The position numbers were made by a program, and so were the translations under genes. This document shows positions 1 through 6,537 of a stretch of 18,760 nucleotides of DNA, piece by piece (positions within the stretch are counted from its first letter, which is position 1; each line of letters starts with the position of its first letter). The notes under the pieces were generated by a model. It was not told the DNA's origin. It did not search any database and saw nothing but the letters and a program-made list of their open reading frames with translations. Source of the DNA: an uncultured Eubacteriales bacterium (GTDB lineage: Bacteria; Bacillota; Clostridia; Oscillospirales; Acutalibacteraceae); NCBI GenBank assembly GCA_910580045.1, contig CAJTXF010000020.1:18158-36917 (forward strand), in the 5' to 3' direction.

Positions 1-213
1 GCCGCCGGAGGCGGCCTTGACCTTAAAGGGCGGCGCGCGAAGCGACCAGAGAGGCGCACTATTTCCAGCGCCCCACCCGAACCGGCCACAGGCACTTTCA
101 AGCGCCGCCCACCCACCCGAGCAGCACGATTCCGCCCAGTTTGGAAACAGCCAAGTTTCCAAACTGGCGGAGAGATGCGGACTGGCCTTCCAAAACGTGG
201 CGGCCCTAGACAT
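1..213 (-). CDS. Possible partial hypothetical ORF, open at window edge
   Basis: A minus-strand ATG at 211-213 is preceded by AAGGAGGGAGG (GGAGG core about 9-14 bases upstream), and the frame stays open for 71 codons to the window edge. The predicted peptide begins MSRAATFWKASPHLSASLET and is rich in Trp, Ser, Gly and Cys. That composition is more typical of a non-coding GC-rich stretch than of a folded protein. The 13-bp inverted repeat at 136-167 lies inside it. I recognise no domain. It may be a real small gene, the start of a repeat-borne ORF, or chance. The good ribosome binding site is the only positive evidence. Confidence 0.2.
   Translation of the reverse strand, partial: MSRAATFWKASPHLSASLETWLFPNWAESCCSGGWAALESACGRFGWGAGNSAPLWSLRAPPFKVKAASGG
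136..167. repeat. 13-bp perfect inverted repeat
   Basis: ccagtttggaaac at 136-148 and its exact complement at 155-167 are separated by the six bases agccaa. This would form a stable hairpin in either strand's RNA. No run of T follows on either strand, so it is not a standard intrinsic terminator. The role is unknown. Confidence 0.75.
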
Positions 214-299
214 TTCCGTTACCTCCCTCCTTCTGGGGGAATGGCATCTTACGGATAAGTCCAGGGCCGTCAGGCTTTATGCGTCAGGCTGCCAGCGCC

Positions 300-2642
300 T
301 TATTTCTGCTGCTGGCGCACCTGCCGCGCGGCAAACAGGTTGGGCGCGATGAACTGGGAGGAGAAGCACCCAGCCGCCACGCCTACCATCATGGGCAGGG
401 AGAAGGAGATAACTGTGCTGATGCTGAACACCCCAGCCACAGCCAGCACCACTACCAGCGCCAGGAAGGTGGTCAGAGAGGTCAGCAGGGTGCGGCCCAA
501 GGTCTGGCTCAGGCTCTCGTCCATTGTGCTCACAAAGTCAGCCCGCGGCCCGTTCCTGCGCTTATTCTCCCGAACACGGTCGTAAATTACGATGGTGCTG
601 TTCAGAGAGTAGCCCAGCAGGGTCAGCACAACGGCAATGAAAATGTCGTTGATAGGCATACCGAACACCACAAACACGCAGAAAGCAATAATAACATCAT
701 GGAGCAGGGCCACAATAGCGGTCAGGCCAGCGGTCAGGCCGCCAATCTTCCGGAAGCGCAGGGCAATATACACCAGCAGCAAAATGGCAGTGAGCACAAA
801 GCACACCATACATTTCTGGAAGAACTTGGCGCCCATAGTGGCGTCCACAGAGTTGGACTCCAGCAAAGTGAATGTGGCCTTGTCAAAGGCATCGCTGAGG
901 GTGTCAGCCACCTGGGCCTGCTCCTCAGGGGAAATGCTCTTGTTGCCCGCAAAGGAGATGGTCACGTTCTCCTGGTGGGTGGTCATATCCTGGTTCACAG
1001 AGACAGAGCTGTCAAGACCCATCTTCTCAGAGAGGGTGCTCTCGATGGAGTCGGAGGTATAGCCCTCCCCCTCCACAGTATAGCGAATCATGGCGCCGCC
1101 GGCAAACTGGATATCCAGCTTGGGGCCCATAATCACGCTGGCAATCAGCCCCACCAGGATAATCACGGCGGAGATGGCGTAATAGGTCTTCCGGCTGGCA
1201 AAGAACCGGATGGTCTTGGGCTTGCCAGCAGTGCCCTCCTCCCGGGCGGCAAAGAGCCAGCGCTTGCGGAAGCACTTGAAGCTGGCCAGGGACAGGGTCA
1301 TCAGCCGGGTGGCCAGCACGCCCATCACAAAGTTGGCAATAATGCCCACCAGCAGGGTGAAGCCAAAGGAGAAGATAGAGCCAGTAGTGGACTGGCCGAA
1401 AATCATAGACAGGATATTGGTGGGGCCAAAGACCATCATCAGCATGATGGCCACAATGGCAGTGGTGATGTTGCCGTCAAAGATGGCCCAGAAGCTGCTC
1501 TGGAAGCCCCTCTGCAGGGCCCCATCCAGGCTTTTGCCGTTGTTCAACTCCTCCCGCACCCGGGCGGCAGTAATCACGTTGGCGTCCACGCCGATGCCGA
1601 TGGAGAGGATAAGGCCCGCAATACCGGGCAAAGTCATGGTGAACGAGTTCATATTGGGGAAGAAGCCGGATACTGCCGCAAAGCAGATGCCCATCTGTCC
1701 CGCCAGGGAGATGACCGCCACCACGCCGGGCAGGCGGAAGCAGACAATCATTAGCACCGCGATGACCGCAAAGGCGATAATGCCCGCCATCAGCATGGCG
1801 GAGAGAGCCTGGCTGCCCAAAGTGGGGGCCAGGGAGTTAAAGTTGGAGGTCTCCAAGGCAAAGGGCAGGGCGCCCGCCTGAATCTGGGCTGCCAGGGTGG
1901 TGGCTTCCTCGCTGGTAAAGGTGCCCTCAATCACACACTTGCCGTCAGTGATGGCAGACTTGACCGTGGCGTCAGAGAGCCGCACATCGTCCATCCAGAT
2001 GGAGATGCTCTGGCCCACCAGCCTCTCTGTGGCCTCGGCGAACTTCTCCTTACCCGCGTCGCTGAACTCCAGGGACACCACATACTGTGTGGCGCCAGTC
2101 TCTGGGTTCTGCTGCACAGCAGGCTGGGCGCTGACCACGTCCGCACCCTCCAGGATGATGGTGTCAGCAGTAACGCCCTTGGGCGTCTTGTACACAGGCT
2201 GGCCGTTCTCGCCGTAATCCATGGTCTCATACTCGCCCCCCTCCCGGAAGGTGAGCATAGCTGTGGCGGAAAGCTCGCTGATGGCCTTTTCCGGGTCAAA
2301 ATCCGTCTCGTCAGACTTCCAGGGGAAGCGGACAATAATGCGGTTGTTGGCCTCGTCAGTATAGAGCTCATAGTCCGTGATGTTCTGGGACACCATACGG
2401 GTCTCGATAATCTGCTTGGCGGATTCCAGCTCTGTGGAGCTGGCAGTTACGCCGCCCGCCGGGCTGAAGGTGGCTTCCACGCCGCCGCGGATATCAATAC
2501 CCCAGCGGATGTCCCCTGCGCCCTTGATGTATGTGACCTTAAAGTCGCCGTTCTGTCCGTAAATACCGAACAGGGACGTATACACCAAAGCGGCAATCAG
2601 GATGAGCACCACAAAAAATACAGGTTTCTTTCCTCGTCTCAT
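300..2642 (-). CDS. secDF: Protein translocase SecD/SecF fusion (SecDF)
   Basis: This membrane component of the Sec pathway uses the proton motive force to help pull exported proteins across the membrane. The 780-residue product joins SecD and SecF in one chain, as in some other Firmicutes. The SecD half has an N-terminal membrane segment (8-25), the GIDIRGGVEATF motif (48-59), a periplasmic-type domain (about 60-275) and a membrane bundle with IGIGVDANVITAARVREE (348-365, including Asp353). The SecF half starts near 480, with LDIQFAGGAMIRY (509-521), HDV (648-650) and GYSLNSTIVIYDRVREN (677-693). The frame is open 33 codons further upstream, but the ATG at 2640-2642 is chosen because GGAGG lies nine bases before it and it directly precedes the basic-then-hydrophobic signal anchor. 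It is expressed from its own candidate promoter in the 189-base gap after ispH-rpsA. Confidence 0.95.
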   Translation of the reverse strand: MRRGKKPVFFVVLILIAALVYTSLFGIYGQNGDFKVTYIKGAGDIRWGIDIRGGVEATFSPAGGVTASSTELESAKQIIETRMVSQNITDYELYTDEANNRIIVRFPWKSDETDFDPEKAISELSATAMLTFREGGEYETMDYGENGQPVYKTPKGVTADTIILEGADVVSAQPAVQQNPETGATQYVVSLEFSDAGKEKFAEATERLVGQSISIWMDDVRLSDATVKSAITDGKCVIEGTFTSEEATTLAAQIQAGALPFALETSNFNSLAPTLGSQALSAMLMAGIIAFAVIAVLMIVCFRLPGVVAVISLAGQMGICFAAVSGFFPNMNSFTMTLPGIAGLILSIGIGVDANVITAARVREELNNGKSLDGALQRGFQSSFWAIFDGNITTAIVAIMLMMVFGPTNILSMIFGQSTTGSIFSFGFTLLVGIIANFVMGVLATRLMTLSLASFKCFRKRWLFAAREEGTAGKPKTIRFFASRKTYYAISAVIILVGLIASVIMGPKLDIQFAGGAMIRYTVEGEGYTSDSIESTLSEKMGLDSSVSVNQDMTTHQENVTISFAGNKSISPEEQAQVADTLSDAFDKATFTLLESNSVDATMGAKFFQKCMVCFVLTAILLLVYIALRFRKIGGLTAGLTAIVALLHDVIIAFCVFVVFGMPINDIFIAVVLTLLGYSLNSTIVIYDRVRENKRRNGPRADFVSTMDESLSQTLGRTLLTSLTTFLALVVVLAVAGVFSISTVISFSLPMMVGVAAGCFSSQFIAPNLFAARQVRQQQK

Positions 2643-2831
2643 GTTTTGATTCCTCCAAATTCCCCGCCCGCCCTTCGCAGTTTCCACAATTTCAGCGGGC
2701 AGGACAAAAACTTTCTTGGTCACAGGACCATATACATACAAAACAGGGCAGTATAGGCCCGCGCGGCGGCTCTGTCCGCCTTTGTGCCGCGCGCTGCCAA
2801 TAGAAACTACCCTGTCCGTACGATTCAGATT
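2643..2831 (-). other. Intergenic region between ispH-rpsA and secDF
   Basis: This 189-base gap, read on the minus strand, contains GC-rich inverted sequence around 2760-2790 (GGCGG, loop acagag, CCGCC, with further GCGCGGC/GCCGCGC pairing). No clear T-run follows the hairpin, so termination after the S1 domain is possible but not shown. A candidate sigma-A promoter overlaps its downstream side, and the secDF ribosome binding site is at 2652-2656. Confidence 0.4.
2750..2778 (-). promoter_or_regulatory. Candidate sigma-A promoter for secDF
   Basis: On the minus strand, CGGACA (2773-2778, 4 of 6 consensus) is followed after 17 bases by TATACT (2750-2755, 5 of 6). It would start a transcript near 2743 with about 100 bases of leader before the secDF ATG at 2642. 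The -35 overlaps a GC-rich hairpin. Confidence 0.4.
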
Positions 2832-4829
2832 TTATTCCTCAGTCTGCTCTGCCTCGGTGCTGAACACCACAGCATCCTCGGGCTCCTCCTGGGCGGCAGC
2901 ATCAGCAGCGTCCTGCTCGTCCTCCAGCACGGCGCGGATGGACAGGGACACCCGGTGGCGCTCCAAGTCCACATCAGTCAGCTTGACCCGCACAATCTCT
3001 CCTACCCTCAGCACATCCTGGGGCTTGTCAATGCGGTGGTCCGCAATCTGGGAGATGTGAATCAGGCCGTCAATGCCGGGAATCACACTGGCGAAAGCGC
3101 CGAAGGTGGTCATGCCCACAATCTTGGCCTCGCACACTGTGCCCACAGGGAACTCCTGCTCCAGCTTGACCCAGGGATTGTCCTCAGGCCGCTTGTAGCC
3201 CAGGGAAATCTTGCCGTTCTCCCTATCCAGGCCCTTCACGAACACATCCACTGTGTCGCCCACGCTGACCACCTCACTGGGATGCTTCACCCGGTTCCAG
3301 CTGAGCTCGGAAATGTGGACCATGCCGTCCACGCCGCCCAAGTCCACAAAGGCGCCGAAGTTGGTCAGGCTCTTCACCTTGCCGGTAAAGGTCTGGCCCT
3401 CCTCCACCTCTTCCCAGAACTTCTGCTGGGCAGCCTTGCGCTCTTCCCGCAGAACGCTGCGGATGGAGCCCACAGCCCTGCGCCGCTGGCGGTTGACCTC
3501 AATGATGCGGAAGCGGACCTCCTGGCCCATCAGCCCGTTCAAATCGTCGCCCCGGTTGGCTGTGGCCTGAGAGGCGGGCACAAACACCCGCATGGCGTCC
3601 TTGAGCACAATCACGCCGCCCTTGACCACCTCAATGACCTTACCGGTCAGAACCTCGCCGCTCTCCTGGGCAGCCTGTATATCGTCCCAGCCGCGCATGG
3701 CGTCCACCCGGCGCTTGGAGAGCATGATGGTGCCCTCCTGGTCATTTGTCTTCATAATGAGCAGCTCCATCTCGTCGCCCATCTTCACCACGTCTTCGGG
3801 TTTGACAGAGGGGTCATTGGAGAGCTCGGCCGCGGGGATAAACCCGGCCTGCTTACGGCCTACGTCCACGTAGACCTCGGTGGGGGAGATGCCAACAACT
3901 ACGCCATGTACCTTTTCATCTGTATTCATGCTCTTGAGTGATTCCTCAAGCATCTCCTCAAAATTCTGTTCCGTATTGTTGATTTCAGCCATGGTAACAA
4001 GTACCTCCTTTATTATGCTTGGGGGCGTAGAGGCCCCCGCGGTTATGCCAACGCTCAGGCCGGCGGAAAAAGCGGGAAGCGCCTTAAGCTCGCTCGCCTT
4101 TTCAATGAGGTACGTTCTACACTGCCCCGCGCAGATGTCCCGGAGCTTGGCCGTATTTGAGCTGTCCCGGCCCCCGATGACAATCATACAATCACACCGT
4201 TTGGCCAGTTCCAGCGCCTCTTTCTGCCGTTTCGCTGTTGCATTACATATTGTATCAAAAACTTCGGCGTTTGTACATAGTTTTTTCAGAGTTTCCGAAC
4301 ATTTTCGCCACTCTTCTAAGCGGAAAGTAGTTTGGGCCGCTGCCGCAAGGGGCTCAGCAGCCAAATAAGGGTGAGTTTTCAACAAGTTTTCCAGTTCTCC
4401 ACAGTCTCCGCACACAAAAAACGGCCCAGAGCAGTGGCTCACTGTGCCCAGAACCTCTGGATGTTCCCTGTCTCCAAAGAGCAGGAAGACCCTGCCCTTC
4501 TCCCCGGCCCGCTGGGCATAGCCGTGGATTTTCTTCACAAAGGGGCAGGTGGCGTCTGCCCAGGGCACACCCAGCCGGGCGATATCCTTCTCCACCTCCG
4601 CAGGCACCCCGTGGGAGCGGATGACAAGCACATGCCCAGGCGGCACATCCTCAGGAGAGTCCACAGCCTTCACGCCCCGGGCTTCCAGCTGGGCCACCAG
4701 CTGGGGGTTGTGGAGCAGCGCCCCCAATGTGGCGGCCTGCTCTCCCTGCTCCAGCAAATCATAGACCATATCCACTGCCCGCTGGGCCCCAAAGCAGAAG
4801 CCAGCAGATTCCGCAAGCTCTATTTTCAT
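2832..4829 (-). CDS. ispH-rpsA: IspH (HMBPP reductase) fused to ribosomal protein S1
   Basis: The 665-residue protein joins two enzymes or factors. Residues 1-279 are 4-hydroxy-3-methylbut-2-enyl diphosphate reductase, the last step of the MEP isoprenoid pathway. The three iron-sulfur cysteines (C12, C95, C195), His40, His73, His123, Glu125 and the S223-S224-N225 and S267 substrate residues are all present. Residues 280-665 hold four S1 RNA-binding repeats (about 303-373, 391-460, 478-546, 562-632) and an acidic tail, like Firmicute ribosomal protein S1. This fusion is known in Clostridia. The start at 4829 is chosen because GAGGAAGAAGGGGG lies just upstream and the following sequence matches the usual IspH N terminus; an in-frame ATG at 4853 overlaps that ribosome binding site. 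A separate Shine-Dalgarno/ATG sits at the exact domain junction and may also yield free S1. The gene lies downstream of plsC and cmk, a common clostridial order. Confidence 0.96.
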   Translation of the reverse strand: MKIELAESAGFCFGAQRAVDMVYDLLEQGEQAATLGALLHNPQLVAQLEARGVKAVDSPEDVPPGHVLVIRSHGVPAEVEKDIARLGVPWADATCPFVKKIHGYAQRAGEKGRVFLLFGDREHPEVLGTVSHCSGPFFVCGDCGELENLLKTHPYLAAEPLAAAAQTTFRLEEWRKCSETLKKLCTNAEVFDTICNATAKRQKEALELAKRCDCMIVIGGRDSSNTAKLRDICAGQCRTYLIEKASELKALPAFSAGLSVGITAGASTPPSIIKEVLVTMAEINNTEQNFEEMLEESLKSMNTDEKVHGVVVGISPTEVYVDVGRKQAGFIPAAELSNDPSVKPEDVVKMGDEMELLIMKTNDQEGTIMLSKRRVDAMRGWDDIQAAQESGEVLTGKVIEVVKGGVIVLKDAMRVFVPASQATANRGDDLNGLMGQEVRFRIIEVNRQRRRAVGSIRSVLREERKAAQQKFWEEVEEGQTFTGKVKSLTNFGAFVDLGGVDGMVHISELSWNRVKHPSEVVSVGDTVDVFVKGLDRENGKISLGYKRPEDNPWVKLEQEFPVGTVCEAKIVGMTTFGAFASVIPGIDGLIHISQIADHRIDKPQDVLRVGEIVRVKLTDVDLERHRVSLSIRAVLEDEQDAADAAAQEEPEDAVVFSTEAEQTEE
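3990..4010 (-). promoter_or_regulatory. Internal Shine-Dalgarno and ATG at the IspH/S1 junction
   Basis: The last IspH codons contain AAGGAGGT (minus strand, 4003-4010), followed ten bases later by an in-frame ATG at 3990-3992 (Met280 of the fusion). Translation from here would give a 386-residue stand-alone S1 starting MAEINNTEQ, the normal size for Firmicute S1. The signal is the full anti-Shine-Dalgarno complement; the spacing is slightly long. Use in the cell is inferred, not shown. Confidence 0.6.
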
Positions 4830-4871
4830 GGCAAGCCCCCTTCTTCCTCTCATTTTATCTTAATGCAACAC

Positions 4872-4888
4872 CGCACAAGGATTGTGCG
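4872..4888. repeat. Small hairpin in plsC-ispH gap
   Basis: cgcacaa (4872-4878) and ttgtgcg (4882-4888) form a perfect 7-bp stem with a 3-base loop, in the 128-base gap between plsC and ispH. No T-run follows on the minus strand. It may be a processing or pausing site, or chance. The rest of this gap shows only a weak TAAAAT element near the ispH start. Confidence 0.35.
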
Positions 4889-4957
4889 CGAGCTGCGCGC
4901 CAAGCCGCCAGGCGTGATTTAATCAGTGGTTCTTTAATAGCCAAAGCCATCCGGCTG

Positions 4958-5650
4958 TTACCTTTCTGTGGCGGCTTCCCCCGCCTCCGGCAGCTGAGAG
5001 GGCAGGCCCAGCTCTTTAAGGCTCTCCTCCCGCAAATCCGTGATTCGGCCCATAATGGTCCGGCTGGCCCGGCGCAGCTGCATGCTGGAGTCGTCCGGGA
5101 TATTCAGCTCCTCTGCGGAAATGGGCTTGCCGAATACCACCAGGTGCTTCTTAAACTTTTTGGGCAGGCCCCCGTCCCCAGCGGTGATGCACACAGGCAC
5201 CACCGGGGCCTTGGTCTGATAGGCCAGCAAGGCCGCGCCGGTCTTGGGGCGCTGCAGCAGGCCGTCCTTAGAGCGGTGGCCCTCAATAAACACCCCTACC
5301 ATGCCGTTCCCGTCCAGCAGCCGATAAGCATCCGCCAAGGCGTCTGCCCCGCCGCTTCCCCGGCGCACCGGAAAAGCCCCCAGCCTGCGCAGGACGCCGC
5401 CCAGAAACCGGTTCTCAAACAGCTCCTCCTTGGCCATGTAGCAGACCTGCCGCCCATTCACAGCCACCCCCAGCATAACTGGGTCCCGCTTTGCCATATG
5501 GTTGCAGCACAGCAGCACAGGCCCGGCTTTTGGGATATTCTCCCGGCCCCGCACACGCAGGCGGAACACCGGGTAATAGAACAGAGTAAGCAGGAACCTG
5601 CCGAACACATACAGGGGCATGCTGCGCCTTGCTCCGCGTTTTTTTTTCAA
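4958..5650 (-). CDS. plsC: 1-acyl-sn-glycerol-3-phosphate acyltransferase (PlsC family)
   Basis: Transfers an acyl chain to lysophosphatidic acid to make phosphatidic acid, the precursor of membrane phospholipids; it acts at the inner face of the membrane. The 230-residue protein has a hydrophobic N-terminal stretch (about 12-29), the catalytic H-x4-D motif NHMAKRD (His51, Asp56), the FPVRRG block (93-98) and a third motif read as EGHRS at 123-127, where most family members have EGTRS. The start is TTG at 5648-5650, with AAGGGGTGG just upstream; an ATG at 5620 (Met11) is a weaker alternative. The TTG is followed by nine adenines coding three lysines. It begins 15 bases after the cmk stop, so the two are translated from one message. 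Confidence 0.9.
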   Translation of the reverse strand: MKKKRGARRSMPLYVFGRFLLTLFYYPVFRLRVRGRENIPKAGPVLLCCNHMAKRDPVMLGVAVNGRQVCYMAKEELFENRFLGGVLRRLGAFPVRRGSGGADALADAYRLLDGNGMVGVFIEGHRSKDGLLQRPKTGAALLAYQTKAPVVPVCITAGDGGLPKKFKKHLVVFGKPISAEELNIPDDSSMQLRRASRTIMGRITDLREESLKELGLPSQLPEAGEAATER

Positions 5651-5665
5651 ATTGCCACCCCTTCT

Positions 5666-6340
5666 TTATCCCTTCTCTTCTTTATCCATCCGCTCTCGGG
5701 CCATATCCGTGAGACGCTCTACAACCTGCTCGAAGCTCAGGCCGGTGGTGTCCAAAACCACCCCGTCCGGGGGAAGCTGCTCCAGCTGGGGCGCGTCCTG
5801 GGCGTCCCGGCGGTTGACTTCCTCCAGCACAGCCTGAAAGCAGGCCTGCTCCCCGGCCTGCTCCAGCTGCAGCGCGCGCCGCCGGGCCCGCTCTTCCGCT
5901 GACGCGGTGAGGAAGACTTTCAGCTGGGCCCCAGGCAGAATCACTGTGCCAATGTCTCTGCCGTCCATCACCACATTGGCCCGCTTGGCCAAATCCCGCT
6001 GCAAATCCAGTAAAAACTGCCGGACCTGGGGCACATGGGCCACCCAGCGGGAGGTGGCGATGGACACCGCCTCGGTACGGATAGCCTCTGAAATATCCCG
6101 CCCTCCCAAGAGAGTACGCTGGCCCTGCTCGCCGTATTCCAGGGAGATTTGAACCCCCGGCAGGGCAGCCGCCACAGCGGCGGGCTCCTCCAGAGGGATA
6201 TGGTTTTCCAGCATATAGAGGGCAATGGCCCGGTACATGGCGCCGGTATCCACATAGGCAAAGCCCAGGGCGCTGGCCGCGGCCCTGGCCACACTGGATT
6301 TCCCGGCGCCGGCAGGGCCGTCAATGGCAATGGCGAACAT
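5666..6340 (-). CDS. cmk: Cytidylate kinase
   Basis: Phosphorylates CMP and dCMP to the diphosphates with ATP, recycling nucleotides from RNA turnover and lipid synthesis. The 224-residue length is standard. The P-loop GPAGAGKSS is at 8-16, DTGAMYRA at 31-38, and DGRDIGTVILP marks the CMP-binding region; an Arg-rich RRDAQD lid motif lies near the C terminus. The ATG at 6338-6340 follows GAGGACACGCC. The gene sits 15 bases after a small membrane protein gene and 15 bases before plsC. The cmk-plsC-ispH order is common in Clostridia and links CTP supply with phospholipid and isoprenoid synthesis. Confidence 0.96.
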   Translation of the reverse strand: MFAIAIDGPAGAGKSSVARAAASALGFAYVDTGAMYRAIALYMLENHIPLEEPAAVAAALPGVQISLEYGEQGQRTLLGGRDISEAIRTEAVSIATSRWVAHVPQVRQFLLDLQRDLAKRANVVMDGRDIGTVILPGAQLKVFLTASAEERARRRALQLEQAGEQACFQAVLEEVNRRDAQDAPQLEQLPPDGVVLDTTGLSFEQVVERLTDMARERMDKEEKG

Positions 6341-6355
6341 GGCGTGTCCTCGCTT

Positions 6356-6520
6356 TCATTCTTTATTCTCCAGCTCTGCTGGCTGCCGGAATCCAAGCCG
6401 GAAGCGGAACTGGTAATTTCCCTGCTCCCAAGGCTGGCTGAACTGGATGTCGAGCCGGAGCAGATAGACACACAGTACGGCTGACAGGCAAATCACAGCT
6501 GTGAGCAGCAGCTTTTTCAT
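6356..6520 (-). CDS. 54-residue single-pass membrane protein, unknown function
   Basis: This small gene sits between the flavoprotein gene and cmk. It starts with ATG at 6518-6520, preceded by AAAGGAG about ten bases upstream, and ends with TGA at 6356-6358. The product begins MKKLLLTAVICLSAVLCVYL, a basic start followed by a hydrophobic segment (about residues 4-21). It then has a polar, aromatic and Arg-rich tail with a repeated pattern (YQFRFRLGFRQP, 36-47) and an acidic-basic end. Either a signal anchor or a cleaved signal peptide is possible; there is no lipobox that I can defend, although Cys11 and Cys17 lie in the segment. Position, ribosome binding site and operon spacing (17 bases from the gene upstream, 15 from cmk) support a real gene. 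I recognise no family. Confidence 0.65.
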   Translation of the reverse strand: MKKLLLTAVICLSAVLCVYLLRLDIQFSQPWEQGNYQFRFRLGFRQPAELENKE

Positions 6521-6537
6521 TCAAAACAGCTCCTTTT

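Larger units (their letters stand above)
1..299. other. Edge region without a confident gene
   Basis: This stretch lies downstream of secDF and holds no gene I can name. It has a GC-rich hairpin at the very edge (gccgcc, loop gga, ggcggc at 1-15), a perfect 13-bp inverted repeat at 136-167 and a 9-bp direct repeat cgtcaggct at 268-276 and 282-290. On the minus strand an ORF opens at an ATG at 213 and stays open to base 1; it is listed separately. No T-tract follows either hairpin, so a terminator for secDF is not evident. Confidence 0.5.

Noticed and set aside
279..1754. Long plus-strand ORF of 491 codons, rich in His, Gln and Gly
   Set aside because: It is the antisense of secDF. The opposite frame encodes a conserved SecD/SecF with all motifs, and the His/Gln/Gly/Ala composition is typical of the complement of GC-rich membrane-protein codons.
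2756..2800. GC-rich hairpin as terminator after the S1 gene
   Set aside because: The stem is broken and no run of T follows on the minus strand, so termination is not supported.
2784..3941. Plus-strand ORF of 385 codons opposite the S1 domains
   Set aside because: Antisense shadow of a well-conserved coding region, with no credible ribosome binding site or domain.
4853..4853. Upstream ATG as the start of IspH-S1
   Set aside because: The codons between it and 4829 are the ribosome binding site (GAGGAAGAAGGGGG), and the IspH cysteine falls at the standard residue 12 only from 4829.
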